Source of the DNA: an uncultured Lachnospiraceae bacterium
GTDB lineage: Bacteria > Bacillota > Clostridia > Lachnospirales > Lachnospiraceae
Length of the DNA: 64,000 nucleotides
NCBI GenBank assembly: GCA_934320845.1
Contig: CAKRFU010000002.1
Location: forward strand, 1 to 64,000
Direction: 5' to 3'
Of the stretch, positions 8,271 to 15,619 are shown one piece after another. A model generated the notes under the pieces. The model was not told the origin of the DNA. It ran no database searches and saw only the letters and a list, made by a program, of their open reading frames with translations. Each line of letters begins with the position of its first letter. Position 1 is the stretch's first letter. A program made the translations under genes and the position numbers.

Positions 8271-8936
8271 ATGAAGAATGAAATCAGATTTACATTGGAA
8301 TCAAAGCAGAGACCAAAACTGGCACAGGAGATTGGAAAAATACTTGGAACAGTACCACATTATGAGCGAGTACCAAGCTGTGCTTACGATATTGCAGGAT
8401 ACCGACTGGACAAAGAGGGAGTGCTGCACATCCCGGAGGGAGTAGCGGTAGAAATGGTAGAACACTTAATTCGGCAATTACGAGAGTGGGGTTTTCAAGA
8501 TGATGCGGAATTTACTGAAGAAGTGCCAATGCAGCAGGACAAGCTTACAATAGCTGTTCCGAAAGAAATCCTTACGGATACGGCATTGGAAAATTTACAG
8601 AAGATCATAGCAAATAAGCAGATACTTTTTCAACGTGCATTTCGGACGGACAGCACAGAAATTGGCATTACAAAGGAAAAAATAAATTTCACATGGTTTC
8701 CATACACAACGGATGTCGATGAGATCGCAGCCTATACGCAATTTATCTCAAGACTGTGTGATATGGCAAAAGATGCAAAAAGGGTATCATCAAAGCCGAC
8801 CGAAACGGACAATGACAAATATGCTTTCCGCTGTTTTCTGCTCAGACTTGGCTTTATCGGAAAAGAGTATAAGACAGCGAGAAAGATTCTGCTTAGAAAT
8901 CTTACGGGAAATTCAGCATTTAGAAGTGTAAAATAA
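8271..8936 (+). CDS. Element-encoded 'virulence-related' protein of unknown function
   Basis: The protein has 221 residues, starting at 8271 after AAGAAAGGCGGG. I recognise it as a type common in clostridial conjugative and phage-like elements, usually annotated only as virulence-related protein. It has an acidic middle part and a basic C-terminus (KTARKILLRNL) and no transmembrane segment or signal peptide. No catalytic motif is evident. It stands alone and is closed by a very strong terminator. A role in the element's life cycle is likely from position only. Confidence 0.6.
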   Translation: MKNEIRFTLESKQRPKLAQEIGKILGTVPHYERVPSCAYDIAGYRLDKEGVLHIPEGVAVEMVEHLIRQLREWGFQDDAEFTEEVPMQQDKLTIAVPKEILTDTALENLQKIIANKQILFQRAFRTDSTEIGITKEKINFTWFPYTTDVDEIAAYTQFISRLCDMAKDAKRVSSKPTETDNDKYAFRCFLLRLGFIGKEYKTARKILLRNLTGNSAFRSVK

Positions 8937-8985
8937 AGAATGAGGGTATTGACTCATGCAGCAGTCAATACCCTCATTCTTTATT
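8932..8985. terminator. Perfect 23-bp hairpin, bidirectional terminator
   Basis: The arms at 8932-8954 and 8963-8985 are perfectly complementary over 23 bases with an 8-base loop, and a T run follows to 8990. It overlaps the stop codon of the 221-residue protein gene and the end of the convergent repressor gene. Confidence 0.9.
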
Positions 8986-9403
8986 TTTTTATAGTAATCT
9001 GCACTGCCATATTAGAAACATCCTGTAGAGTATTTTGTTCTTTGCAGCGTTGCGCTTCGGATTTGATAAGGTTTTCAACATCTTTCTGCCCGAAGGAATC
9101 AAGAGAAAGATACAATTTCATAAGATCAGTATAAACGGATTCCAGTTCCCAGCGTCCCAGCTGTTCTATATCATCATCTGACAATTTGGCTGATGATGAA
9201 TCGTTGGATTTCCCAAGTATATAATCCGTACGCACATCAAATAAATCAGAAAGTCTGATTAAGGTATCAAAATCCGGGGTACGTTTACCAGTCTCCCACA
9301 TAGCAACAGTTCCTTTGGAAACACCAAGGGTTTCTGCAAGTGAAACCTGCGTATATCCACATTTTTTTCGTAGTGATTTCAGACGTTCATCAAACATAAG
9401 CAC
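8981..9403 (-). CDS. XRE-family repressor of the integrative element
   Basis: The protein has 140 residues. The N-terminal helix-turn-helix (LRKKCGYTQVSLAETLGVSKGTVAMWETGKRTPD) is followed by a C-terminal half without peptidase motifs. It resembles the small repressors of Lachnospiraceae prophages and ICEs. It is transcribed away from the excision/replication genes, and the shared region holds several TGTGAG words and a strong promoter for the other side, the usual layout of a lysogeny-type switch. Absence of a Ser/Lys autocleavage domain suggests that induction is not by direct RecA-type self-cleavage. Confidence 0.85.
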   Translation of the reverse strand: MLMFDERLKSLRKKCGYTQVSLAETLGVSKGTVAMWETGKRTPDFDTLIRLSDLFDVRTDYILGKSNDSSSAKLSDDDIEQLGRWELESVYTDLMKLYLSLDSFGQKDVENLIKSEAQRCKEQNTLQDVSNMAVQITIKK

Positions 9404-9411
9404 ACCTCCTA

Positions 9412-9556
9412 TGTGAGAATAATATCACTAACTGTTAGAAAATACAAGCGATTTTAAATAATTATAGATATTTATATCATAAAATGTGAGATTGTATATT
9501 GACATAGGTAACAATATGTGATATAAATAAAATATAAAATCTCACAATGCGTGAGA
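9412..9556 (+). promoter_or_regulatory. Divergent switch region: promoter and TGTGAG operators
   Basis: A consensus promoter, TTGACA (9499-9504), 17 bases, TATAAA (9522-9527), faces the replication genes. TGTGAG occurs at 9412 and 9485; CTCACA at 9541 and GTGAGA at 9551 form an inverted pair around the start site. These flank the promoter and are good candidates for binding by the adjacent repressor. Confidence 0.75.
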
Positions 9557-9628
9557 AAAACGACAGCGGATGTCATACAAAATGTTTCCCGCAAATAATG
9601 GGATAATTGGATTTTCATACGAGAGAAG

Positions 9629-9793
9629 GTGATTAAGATTAAGGACAGAAAGAGACAGCGGTTGAATCGCAGATTAAAGCACAAGGAAGAACTTCTTGAC
9701 AATAAAAATGACCTGGGTGCTAAGGATCTGACAGCATATAATGCCGTTAAGCAAATGGTAACTAATGGAAAAGCATCAATAGTATGGAGATAG
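9629..9793 (+). CDS. Small basic protein at the head of the element's early operon
   Basis: The protein has 54 residues, rich in K/R at the start (IKIKDRKRQRLNRRLKHKEELL), and ends in a short hydrophobic tail. The start is uncertain: GTG at 9629 overlaps the AGAGAAGG ribosome binding site, and a non-canonical ATT at 9632 would be better spaced. It is the first open frame after the consensus promoter and precedes an excisionase-like gene by 53 bases. I do not recognise a family; nucleic-acid binding is plausible from charge alone. Confidence 0.5.
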   Translation: MIKIKDRKRQRLNRRLKHKEELLDNKNDLGAKDLTAYNAVKQMVTNGKASIVWR

Positions 9794-9846
9794 ACCGCTG
9801 GGAAACTGGCGGTATTTCATTACCCTAAAGAAAGGAGCAACATCTT

Positions 9847-10023
9847 ATGGAAAAAACAACTATGAGTGTACAGGAATTATCTGCACAGATGGGAATTAGC
9901 CTGCCAAAGGCATATGAACTGGTAAAGACACCGGGATTTCCAACAATACGAATCGGAGCAAGAATTTTGATTCCGATTGAAGCCTATAAAGAATGGCTTG
10001 TAAGAACATCTATTAACCATTAA
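9847..10023 (+). CDS. AlpA/excisionase-type winged-helix DNA-binding protein
   Basis: The protein has 58 residues, starting at 9847 after AAAGGAG. SVQELSAQMGISLPKAYELVKTPGFPTIRIG followed by RILIPIEAYKEWL is the helix-turn-helix 17/excisionase pattern: a MerR-like helix pair, then the 'FP.IRIG.R.LIP...WL' wing. Such proteins regulate integration/excision or the early operon of prophages and satellites. It sits directly before the primase gene, 32 bases upstream. Because a second, Tn916-type Xis gene lies near the integrase, this one is more likely a regulator than the recombination factor. Confidence 0.8.
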   Translation: MEKTTMSVQELSAQMGISLPKAYELVKTPGFPTIRIGARILIPIEAYKEWLVRTSINH

Positions 10024-10055
10024 ACAGGATTGTAGAAAAGGAGGAGGTGAGCAGG

Positions 10056-12359
10056 ATGGGAGATATGACAGTGGATGAATTAAAGGATAAAAAGCTGTGG
10101 TTTTTATGGTCAGCCAAACCCGGCAGGAATGGGAAAGTTACCAAAGTTCCATTCGCAGCAAACGGAGGAGCAACCGGAACAGATGACGCGCATAAAGGAT
10201 CATGGGTATCTTTTGATGATGCAGAATCAGCCAGAAATCAGTTTCAGGCATCGGGGCTTGGCTTGAAGATTTCGAAAGGCTTCTTCTTATTAGATATAGA
10301 CCATAAGGATATTTCAGATCCATTTGCACAGCTTATGTTATCTCGGTTTTCTTCCTATGCAGAAGTATCTCCAAGTGGCAAAGGGATTCATATTATTGGT
10401 CAGTGTGATATTACAAAACTTCCGGTACATTTTGATGACAGAAGGAAGAAACTTGTGCTGGACAGTGAATATTATCAGAAACGTTCTGATATTGGATTGG
10501 AACTTTATATCGGTGATATTACAAACCGATATGGCACTTTTACAGGAAACACAATTAACAGTCTGCCGATAGTTGACTGTACACAGGCGGTTCTTACTAC
10601 ATTGGATAAGGAAATGAGGAAAAAGCCGAAAGCGAAGTACAGTGCAAAGCGTGATGGTGATAGAGCAGTATTTGATATTGTCTGTGATCTTCGTAAGCAG
10701 AAGAACGGTGACAAGTTCATCCGGCTTTATGATAAAGGTGATTTCAGTGAATATGGTTCCCAGTCTGAGGCGGATGCTGCTCTTTGTGCTTTGATAGCAT
10801 TTAGGACAGGAGCAGACCTGGATGCGATTGATGAAGTGTTTCGCAGCTCTGCTTTATATCGAAGCAAATGGGAAAGGGACGATTACAGGGAAAACACAAT
10901 CAATGCAGGAATTTCAGCCTGTAATGGTGTATTTCACAGGTCAAAAATGGAACATCCTCATTTCATAAAGTTTAATGAACAGACAGGAGAACCATATGTG
11001 AGTGTACCGCTTCTTGCAAAATATGTAAGAGAGCATCTGCAATATATTTTAGTCCGGGACAACGGTAAACAGGGACTTTTGAAATATGTATACGAAGGTG
11101 GATGTTACAGGCTTTATGCAGATAATATGCTGCTTGGAATCATAAAAAAGTATATTGCTGATTATGACGAGGAACTTGTGAAGATGAGTAAGGTCAATGA
11201 GGTGCTTTTGCATATTACCACAGACCTTACATATGTAAGTCAGGATGCATTGAATGCAGATGAGGATATCATCAATTTCCAAAATGGAATTTTGAAGATT
11301 ACTGCAACTGATACAGAACTGATACCACATTCAGCAGATATACTTTCCACCATACAACTTCCTTGTGAATGGTCAGATGAGGATATTGATACACCTGTAT
11401 TTGATTCTTATATGGACACGCTTACTAACGGAGATGAGATGGTAAAGCAGCTGTTGATGGAATTTATTGGTGTCTGTATTTCCAATGTGAAAGGCTGGCG
11501 AATGAAAAAAGCATTATTTCTTGTAGGGCAGGGAGATACAGGAAAGTCACAGCTTAAAAGTCTTGTGGAGCATCTGCTTGGCAGGGGCAACTTTATAGGC
11601 ATTGATCTGAAAGAAATTGAATCCCGCTTTGGAACAGGGGCAGTGTATGGAACAAGGCTTGCAGGAAGTTCGGATATGAGTTTTTTGTCTGTGGATGAAC
11701 TGAAAACATTTAAGAAAATGACAGGCGGAGACAGCCTTTTTGCAGAATTTAAAGGACAGCAGGCATTTGAATTTACATTTAATGGATTGCTGTGGTTTTG
11801 TATGAACCGACTGCCGAAGTTCGGAGGAGATGACGGCAAATGGGTATATGACCGCATCATGGTGGTGGATTGCCCGAATGTGATACCGAAAGAACAGCAG
11901 GACAAGCAGCTTTTAGAAAAAATGTTTGCAGAGCGCAGAGGCATTGTGAAAAAAGCTGTGAAAGCGTTGCAGACTGTTATAGCAAATGGATATCGATTTA
12001 CAGAGCCAGACAGCATTGCAGAGGCAAGAAGAGATTACCAGAGTGCAAACAGTACAGTGATTTCTTTTTATGAAGAATGCATGTGTCCTTGGGAGAATGG
12101 AAAGATTGTCAGACATTGTACCACAGGAAGAATATACAAGGTATATCAGGCTTGGTGCAGGGAGAACAATCATGGTTATGCCAGAACTGCAAAAGAGTTC
12201 AGAGAACAGCTTGCAGGATATCTTGGTGGTACGTTTGCTGATGTGACAACAAGGCAGAAGGGTAATACCTATTACAAAGATTTCACGATAACAGAGGAAA
12301 CCAAGGAACTTTATGCCAAGGAATATGGATATGAGGAAACAGAGTTCCTTGCCGGGTAG
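10056..12359 (+). CDS. Primase-polymerase / SF3-type helicase replication protein
   Basis: The protein has 767 residues. The start at 10056 is 8-9 bases after GGAGGAGGT; GTG 10047 overlaps that site. The N-terminal domain is AEP-type: LLDIDHKD has the catalytic acid pair, and SPSGKGIHII is the conserved S-x-S-G-x-G-H stretch. The middle fits a D5_N-like linker, and the C-terminal helicase has Walker A GQGDTGKS (about residue 490). The combination initiates DNA synthesis and unwinds the origin for phages, satellites and plasmids. The iteron cluster starts inside its last codons, where an origin is expected. Confidence 0.92.
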   Translation: MGDMTVDELKDKKLWFLWSAKPGRNGKVTKVPFAANGGATGTDDAHKGSWVSFDDAESARNQFQASGLGLKISKGFFLLDIDHKDISDPFAQLMLSRFSSYAEVSPSGKGIHIIGQCDITKLPVHFDDRRKKLVLDSEYYQKRSDIGLELYIGDITNRYGTFTGNTINSLPIVDCTQAVLTTLDKEMRKKPKAKYSAKRDGDRAVFDIVCDLRKQKNGDKFIRLYDKGDFSEYGSQSEADAALCALIAFRTGADLDAIDEVFRSSALYRSKWERDDYRENTINAGISACNGVFHRSKMEHPHFIKFNEQTGEPYVSVPLLAKYVREHLQYILVRDNGKQGLLKYVYEGGCYRLYADNMLLGIIKKYIADYDEELVKMSKVNEVLLHITTDLTYVSQDALNADEDIINFQNGILKITATDTELIPHSADILSTIQLPCEWSDEDIDTPVFDSYMDTLTNGDEMVKQLLMEFIGVCISNVKGWRMKKALFLVGQGDTGKSQLKSLVEHLLGRGNFIGIDLKEIESRFGTGAVYGTRLAGSSDMSFLSVDELKTFKKMTGGDSLFAEFKGQQAFEFTFNGLLWFCMNRLPKFGGDDGKWVYDRIMVVDCPNVIPKEQQDKQLLEKMFAERRGIVKKAVKALQTVIANGYRFTEPDSIAEARRDYQSANSTVISFYEECMCPWENGKIVRHCTTGRIYKVYQAWCRENNHGYARTAKEFREQLAGYLGGTFADVTTRQKGNTYYKDFTITEETKELYAKEYGYEETEFLAG

Positions 12360-12667
12360 CAGAGGTAGCAGTACGGGTAGCAGTGATTTTAGGTACTGCT
12401 ACCCGTGAAAAGTCAGTAAACACAAGGCATTGAGTATATTGGTAGCAATGGGTAGCAGAGTTTTTAACTTCTTAGCTGAAAAACAAAAAGTTTAATGCAG
12501 AAATAAAACGGCATATAAAAAGAGTAATTGTGATTATAAAACCGTGAGAACTGCTACCTTCTGCTACCGAATAGCCGGAAACCCTTGGTAAACAAGGGAT
12601 AAGCCGGGTAGCAGTTACAAGAATTGCTGCTACCTGTACTGCTACCTCGGAAGATAGAACTGCTACC
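12355..12667 (+). repeat. Iteron cluster, probable replication origin of the element
   Basis: The 8-mer GGTAGCAG or its complement CTGCTACC occurs twelve times in 313 bases, counting one GGTAGCAA variant. Forward copies are at 12355, 12364, 12376, 12441 (variant), 12451 and 12607; reverse copies at 12396, 12551, 12561, 12627, 12639 and 12660. The 12376/12396 pair can form a hairpin. Between the groups lies an AT-rich segment (12459-12545) suited to unwinding, and at 12582-12597 a CCCTTG/CAAGGG palindrome. Position after the primase-helicase gene supports an origin. Confidence 0.75.
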
Positions 12668-12694
12668 CACAGATAAAAGGAAGGAGAGAAGAAG

Positions 12695-12955
12695 ATGACA
12701 CACAGAATATTTTATGGAATTGATTTCAAGTTGACAGATTATGATAAGAAGATGTTTTCAAGAAAGGGCTATGAATGCAAGGATTTATTGCAGGGAAGGG
12801 CAGGATTGCCTGTGGTGGTATCTCAGAAACAGGACAAGGATTTTCCAATATGGAAAGTGCAGTATGGATTTTCGTGTCTGGTGTTCCCTACTTATGAAGA
12901 TGCAATGGATTTCTGCAGAGACAGATTTACAAGATTGGATGGAAAGGCGGTGTAG
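12695..12955 (+). CDS. Hypothetical element protein, 86 residues
   Basis: It starts at 12695 after AAGGAAGGAG. The sequence is mixed alpha/beta, begins RIFYGIDFKLTDYDKKMF and ends FPTYEDAMDFCRDRF, with no signal peptide, membrane segment or metal site. Proteins like this follow the primase gene in many Lachnospiraceae elements, but I know no function. It begins 27 bases after the last iteron, so it may be expressed from within the origin region. It ends 3 bases before the next gene, hence one operon with the zinc-ribbon genes. Confidence 0.7.
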   Translation: MTHRIFYGIDFKLTDYDKKMFSRKGYECKDLLQGRAGLPVVVSQKQDKDFPIWKVQYGFSCLVFPTYEDAMDFCRDRFTRLDGKAV

Positions 12956-12958
12956 TGG

Positions 12959-13249
12959 ATGCAGATGATAAGATACCATCCTCTGATTGATGGAGATACA
13001 GATGGACTGGAAAAGGTACCGATGTTTTTATCAACAGACAAGGAAACAGTACGGCAGAACAGTAGAATGTACCTGTCGGAGATTATTTCCAATTATTACA
13101 GGCTTTATTCAAAAGAGCCGATGAGCCAGAATGCTACTGACAGCATAGAAATTCACTGTCCTTTGTGCGGTGCGGTATTAAGGCAGATGGCTCAAAACCA
13201 TGATGCAAATAAACTTGGTCTGTACACCTGTGACAGGTGCAGACAATAG
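12959..13249 (+). CDS. Zinc-ribbon protein A of the element
   Basis: The protein has 96 residues. The C-terminal 30 residues carry two cysteine pairs, IHCPLCG and YTCDRC, spaced as a zinc ribbon, after an N-terminal part that includes a YLSEII segment. Its C-terminus is clearly related to the next protein (both read 'CPxCGxxLxQ', then 'NxLGLYxC'), so the two genes arose by duplication. No ribosome binding site is evident; the start lies 3 bases after the previous stop, so it is probably coupled. Function unknown; nucleic-acid or protein binding is inferred from the ribbon. Confidence 0.7.
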   Translation: MQMIRYHPLIDGDTDGLEKVPMFLSTDKETVRQNSRMYLSEIISNYYRLYSKEPMSQNATDSIEIHCPLCGAVLRQMAQNHDANKLGLYTCDRCRQ

Positions 13250-13268
13250 AAAGAAGGAGGATTTTACT

Positions 13269-13574
13269 ATGGTATTTCCATTAACAAAACTGAATAAGGA
13301 AGGAACATTGTTGAATGCGTCCCATTCCTATTATTCTGAAGAATATGCACAGAGAATGTGCAGCTTGTATTTGACGGATGAACTGAGCCGGGATGAGACC
13401 GGAAAGATAAAGAGAACGTACAGACTTCATGCGAGCAATGATCATACAGAGGAAATGGCATTTGCGTATGAAATTCATTGCCCGAAGTGTGGCAATCATC
13501 TGAAACAGATTGGGAGACAGCTGACATTAAATACACTTGGACTTTATAAATGCCCTGTGTGCGACAGAAATTAA
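13269..13574 (+). CDS. Zinc-ribbon protein B of the element
   Basis: The protein has 101 residues; the start at 13269 follows AGAAGGAGG. The C-terminus has IHCPKCG and YKCPVC, a paired-cysteine zinc ribbon matching protein A. The N-terminal two thirds (SHSYYSEEYAQRMCSLYLTDEL) also match A weakly in the stretch leading to the ribbon. It ends 13 bases before the capsid gene. I know no function for this family. Confidence 0.7.
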   Translation: MVFPLTKLNKEGTLLNASHSYYSEEYAQRMCSLYLTDELSRDETGKIKRTYRLHASNDHTEEMAFAYEIHCPKCGNHLKQIGRQLTLNTLGLYKCPVCDRN

Positions 13575-13587
13575 GGAGGAGAAAAGC

Positions 13588-14437
13588 ATGATTAGCAATA
13601 CACAGATTACGGCACAGCCAGAATATGATATTCAGTTCTGGAATGCGATGAGAAATAAAGAGGCGAGAGAGGATATTCTTGCAAAGGGCAGGGATATTAG
13701 TACAGGAACCTACAGTATGCCGACTGTTGCAGCCGGAAAGGTCATGAATGAAATTGAAAAGGAATCTGATTTCAGAAAGATAGCGACAGTTATTCGTGCA
13801 TACAAAAATGGCTACAAAATCTTTGCAAAGGACTGCAAGGATAAGGCGGAATTTGTAGCGGAGGGAGCTGCAATCCCGGTATATGAAAGTGCCGGATGAA
13901 AAGTATCTGACACAAAAGCTTGGAAAGTCATTTGGAAAAGCTGAGGATAACGCATTTATTAATGGAACCGGAGCAGATGAACCTACTGGTATTCTTCATA
14001 ATACAGATGGAGCTAAAACAGCACTGACAGCAGAAACGCTGACTTATGATGATGTGATTTCTTTATATTTTAGTGTTGATAAGGAATACAGAAAAAATGG
14101 CATCTGGATTATGAATGATAAGACAGCACTTGCACTCAGAAAGCTGAAGGATAACGATGGCAATTATTTGTGGAATCAGGCAAATGATACAATTCTTGGC
14201 AAACAGGTTATTATTTCGGAATATATGCCGGATATCGAAACAGGTACTAAGCCGATTGTATTTGGTGACTTTTCTTATTACTGGATTGTGGAAAGAAAGC
14301 CTGTGACGGTAAGAACATTGTTGGAAAAATTTGTACTGTATGATCAGATTGGATATCTTGCATTTGAGTTCCTTGACGGAAAACTTGTAAGAAATGAAGC
14401 AATCAAGGTTATTCAGATGGCAGATGCAGGGAAATAA
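13588..14437 (+). pseudogene. HK97-type major capsid protein, internal deletion
   Basis: The start at 13588 follows AAGGAGG. The first piece runs to 13899 and ends FVAEGAAIPVYESAG-stop; the second (from about 13884, other frame) resumes DEKYLTQKLGKSFGKAEDNAFINGTG and runs to 14437. The E-loop/P-domain order and 'FINGTGxxEPTGIL' motif are typical of HK97-fold capsid proteins. At the join roughly 30-40 residues expected by the family are missing and the frame is shifted. No portal, protease, terminase or tail genes are nearby. The protein cannot be made whole. Confidence 0.85.
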
Positions 14438-14702
14438 TCATAGAATTGTTTGATTTTATTTCTATCATCTTGAATGGGATATATGCCCCTTGTATGGTAT
14501 TTTGCGGTATTGGGGGTTAATACCCCGTTTAAATTCGCAGTTTTTGTGCGTGAAGGGGCGGCACCGTTGCCCTGCATAAAAGGTGACAGAGATTCAGACC
14601 GCCCCTGGGCAAATATCACAGAATCAGAGTAAAAATGACAAAAAAGGAAAAATAGTACAAAGGAGTCAGCTGTGTGACCACCTTGTCGGAAGGAGAGATA
14701 CT

Positions 14703-14912
14703 ATGAATGCAGAAAGCAACGAAATGCTTCCTGTTAGTGAGAAGTATATGCTCACCATCAAGGAGGCAGCAGCTTATTTTAATATTGGTATAAAGAAACT
14801 GAGAAGAATTGCAGAGGATAACCTTGGAACGGTGGCGGTGTACTGTGGAAACCGATTCCTCATTATCCGCCCGAAGTTCGAAGAATTTATTCTTAATTCT
14901 TCAGAAATATAG
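14703..14912 (+). CDS. xis: Tn916-type excisionase (Xis)
   Basis: The protein has 69 residues; the start at 14703 follows GGAAGGAGAG. EKYMLTIKEAAAYFNIGIKKLRRIAEDN and GNRFLIIRPKFEEFI match the Tn916 Xis pattern ('ERYTLTIEEAxKYFRIGxNKLRRLxExN', then 'GNRxxIKRxxFExFI'). Xis bends DNA near the element ends and directs the integrase towards excision. In Tn916 the integrase follows directly; here a second small HTH gene and then a broken integrase start follow. It is intact, but without full-length integrase it cannot support excision unless another copy acts in trans. Confidence 0.85.
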   Translation: MNAESNEMLPVSEKYMLTIKEAAAYFNIGIKKLRRIAEDNLGTVAVYCGNRFLIIRPKFEEFILNSSEI

Positions 14913-15021
14913 TTCCTTTTATCTGCCGAAAGTAGTTGCTATTACAGGGCATAAGAGCGAACATAGGATGACCCCGAAAACCCTTGAAAACAGCCACTTT
15001 TGGCAGAAAGGAAGTACTTTT

Positions 15022-15231
15022 ATGGCAAGACCAAGTTTAGCAGAAAAGGATATTTTGAATCCTTCTGAGGCAATTGAATATTTTGTTCTGAGCCGGAGAA
15101 AATTTTATGATTTATTGAGTAATACGGATGGAGAAGATTTTCTGGCATACTACGGAGAACGCAAGCTGATTCTTCGTGTAGCCTTTGAAAGGTATCTGCG
15201 TAACCATCCAGAACTAAGGAGGCGGGGATAA
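15022..15231 (+). CDS. Second excisionase-like small protein
   Basis: The protein has 69 residues; the start at 15022 follows AGAAAGGAAG. ILNPSEAIEYFVLSRRKFYDLLS and GERKLILRVAFERYLRNHPEL follow the same plan as Xis: a helix pair, a short wing and a C-terminal helix. It appears to be a diverged Xis paralogue. Its stop overlaps the ATG of the integrase remnant (TAATG at 15229-15233), the usual coupling of excisionase and integrase genes. Confidence 0.7.
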   Translation: MARPSLAEKDILNPSEAIEYFVLSRRKFYDLLSNTDGEDFLAYYGERKLILRVAFERYLRNHPELRRRG

Positions 15232-15382
15232 TGTCAAAGGCAGGAAGAGGATAGACAAGGCGTGATTCCAAAAGAAGAGTCCTTAGACCGGGAGAGAGTG
15301 TAAGAGCAGATGGAAAATATCAATATAAATATCATATTGATGGGAAACCACACTTTGTATACAGTTGGAAACTGGAGCCTAC
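15231..15382 (+). pseudogene. int: Tn916-type integrase, N-terminal remnant
   Basis: ATG 15231 opens a frame that, apart from a TAG at codon 8, reads RRDSKRRVLRPGESVRADGK and HFVYSWKLEPT. This is the arm-binding domain of Tn916-family integrases ('RGRILKTGESQRKDGRYLYKY...FVYSWKL'). The match ends near codon 50 at about 15382, where the tail of an unrelated gene begins. The rest of an integrase of this family lies at 24271-25202, with about 60 residues missing between the two parts. Confidence 0.85.
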
Positions 15383-15445
15383 GGAATCACCGATCCAAAA
15401 GCTTCTTTCTATGAATTTATCAACGCTGCAAAATCAACGGGCTGA
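15383..15445 (+). pseudogene. C-terminal tail of an unidentified chromosomal gene
   Basis: Directly after the integrase remnant an open frame reads ITDPKASFYEFINAAKSTG and stops at 15445, followed by a terminator. It has the look of a real protein end, but I cannot name the family. The remainder of the gene is absent from the window, so its 5' part was lost at the junction. Confidence 0.45.
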
Positions 15446-15470
15446 TAGGAAGTAACCGAATGGTTACCGC

Positions 15471-15516
15471 AAAAATCCTCTGCTGTATTACATGCAATGC
15501 GGCAGGGGATTTTTTT
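15471..15516 (+). terminator. Intrinsic terminator before the xylo-oligosaccharide operon
   Basis: AAAAATCCTCTGC (15471-15483) pairs with GCAGGGGATTTTT (15502-15514), one G-U pair, and a T run follows. It ends transcription of the gene whose tail is at 15383-15445. Confidence 0.75.
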
Positions 15517-15519
15517 ACA

Positions 15520-15586
15520 AAAGTAAAAATTTTACCCCTTAAAGTAAAATTAATCCGTTCAAATTCGATTGCATTTTCCTTATAAT
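15520..15586 (+). promoter_or_regulatory. Promoter region of the xylo-oligosaccharide operon with 21-bp spaced repeats
   Basis: TATAAT lies at 15581-15586 with a weak -35 (TTCAAA, 15559-15564 region). Upstream AAAGTAAAA occurs at 15520-15528 and 15541-15549, 21 bases apart, the direct-repeat spacing typical of AraC-type activators. The YesN-like response regulator of the same locus is the likely binder. Confidence 0.55.
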
Positions 15587-15619
15587 GGCTATATCATTAT
15601 TTGAACAAGGAGGGTTTTT

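Noticed and set aside
11408..12016. Minus-strand protein inside the primase gene
   Set aside because: Out-of-frame shadow of a well-conserved coding region.
12355..12667. CRISPR array
   Set aside because: The repeats are 8 bases, in both orientations and unevenly spaced; there are no uniform spacers and no cas genes.
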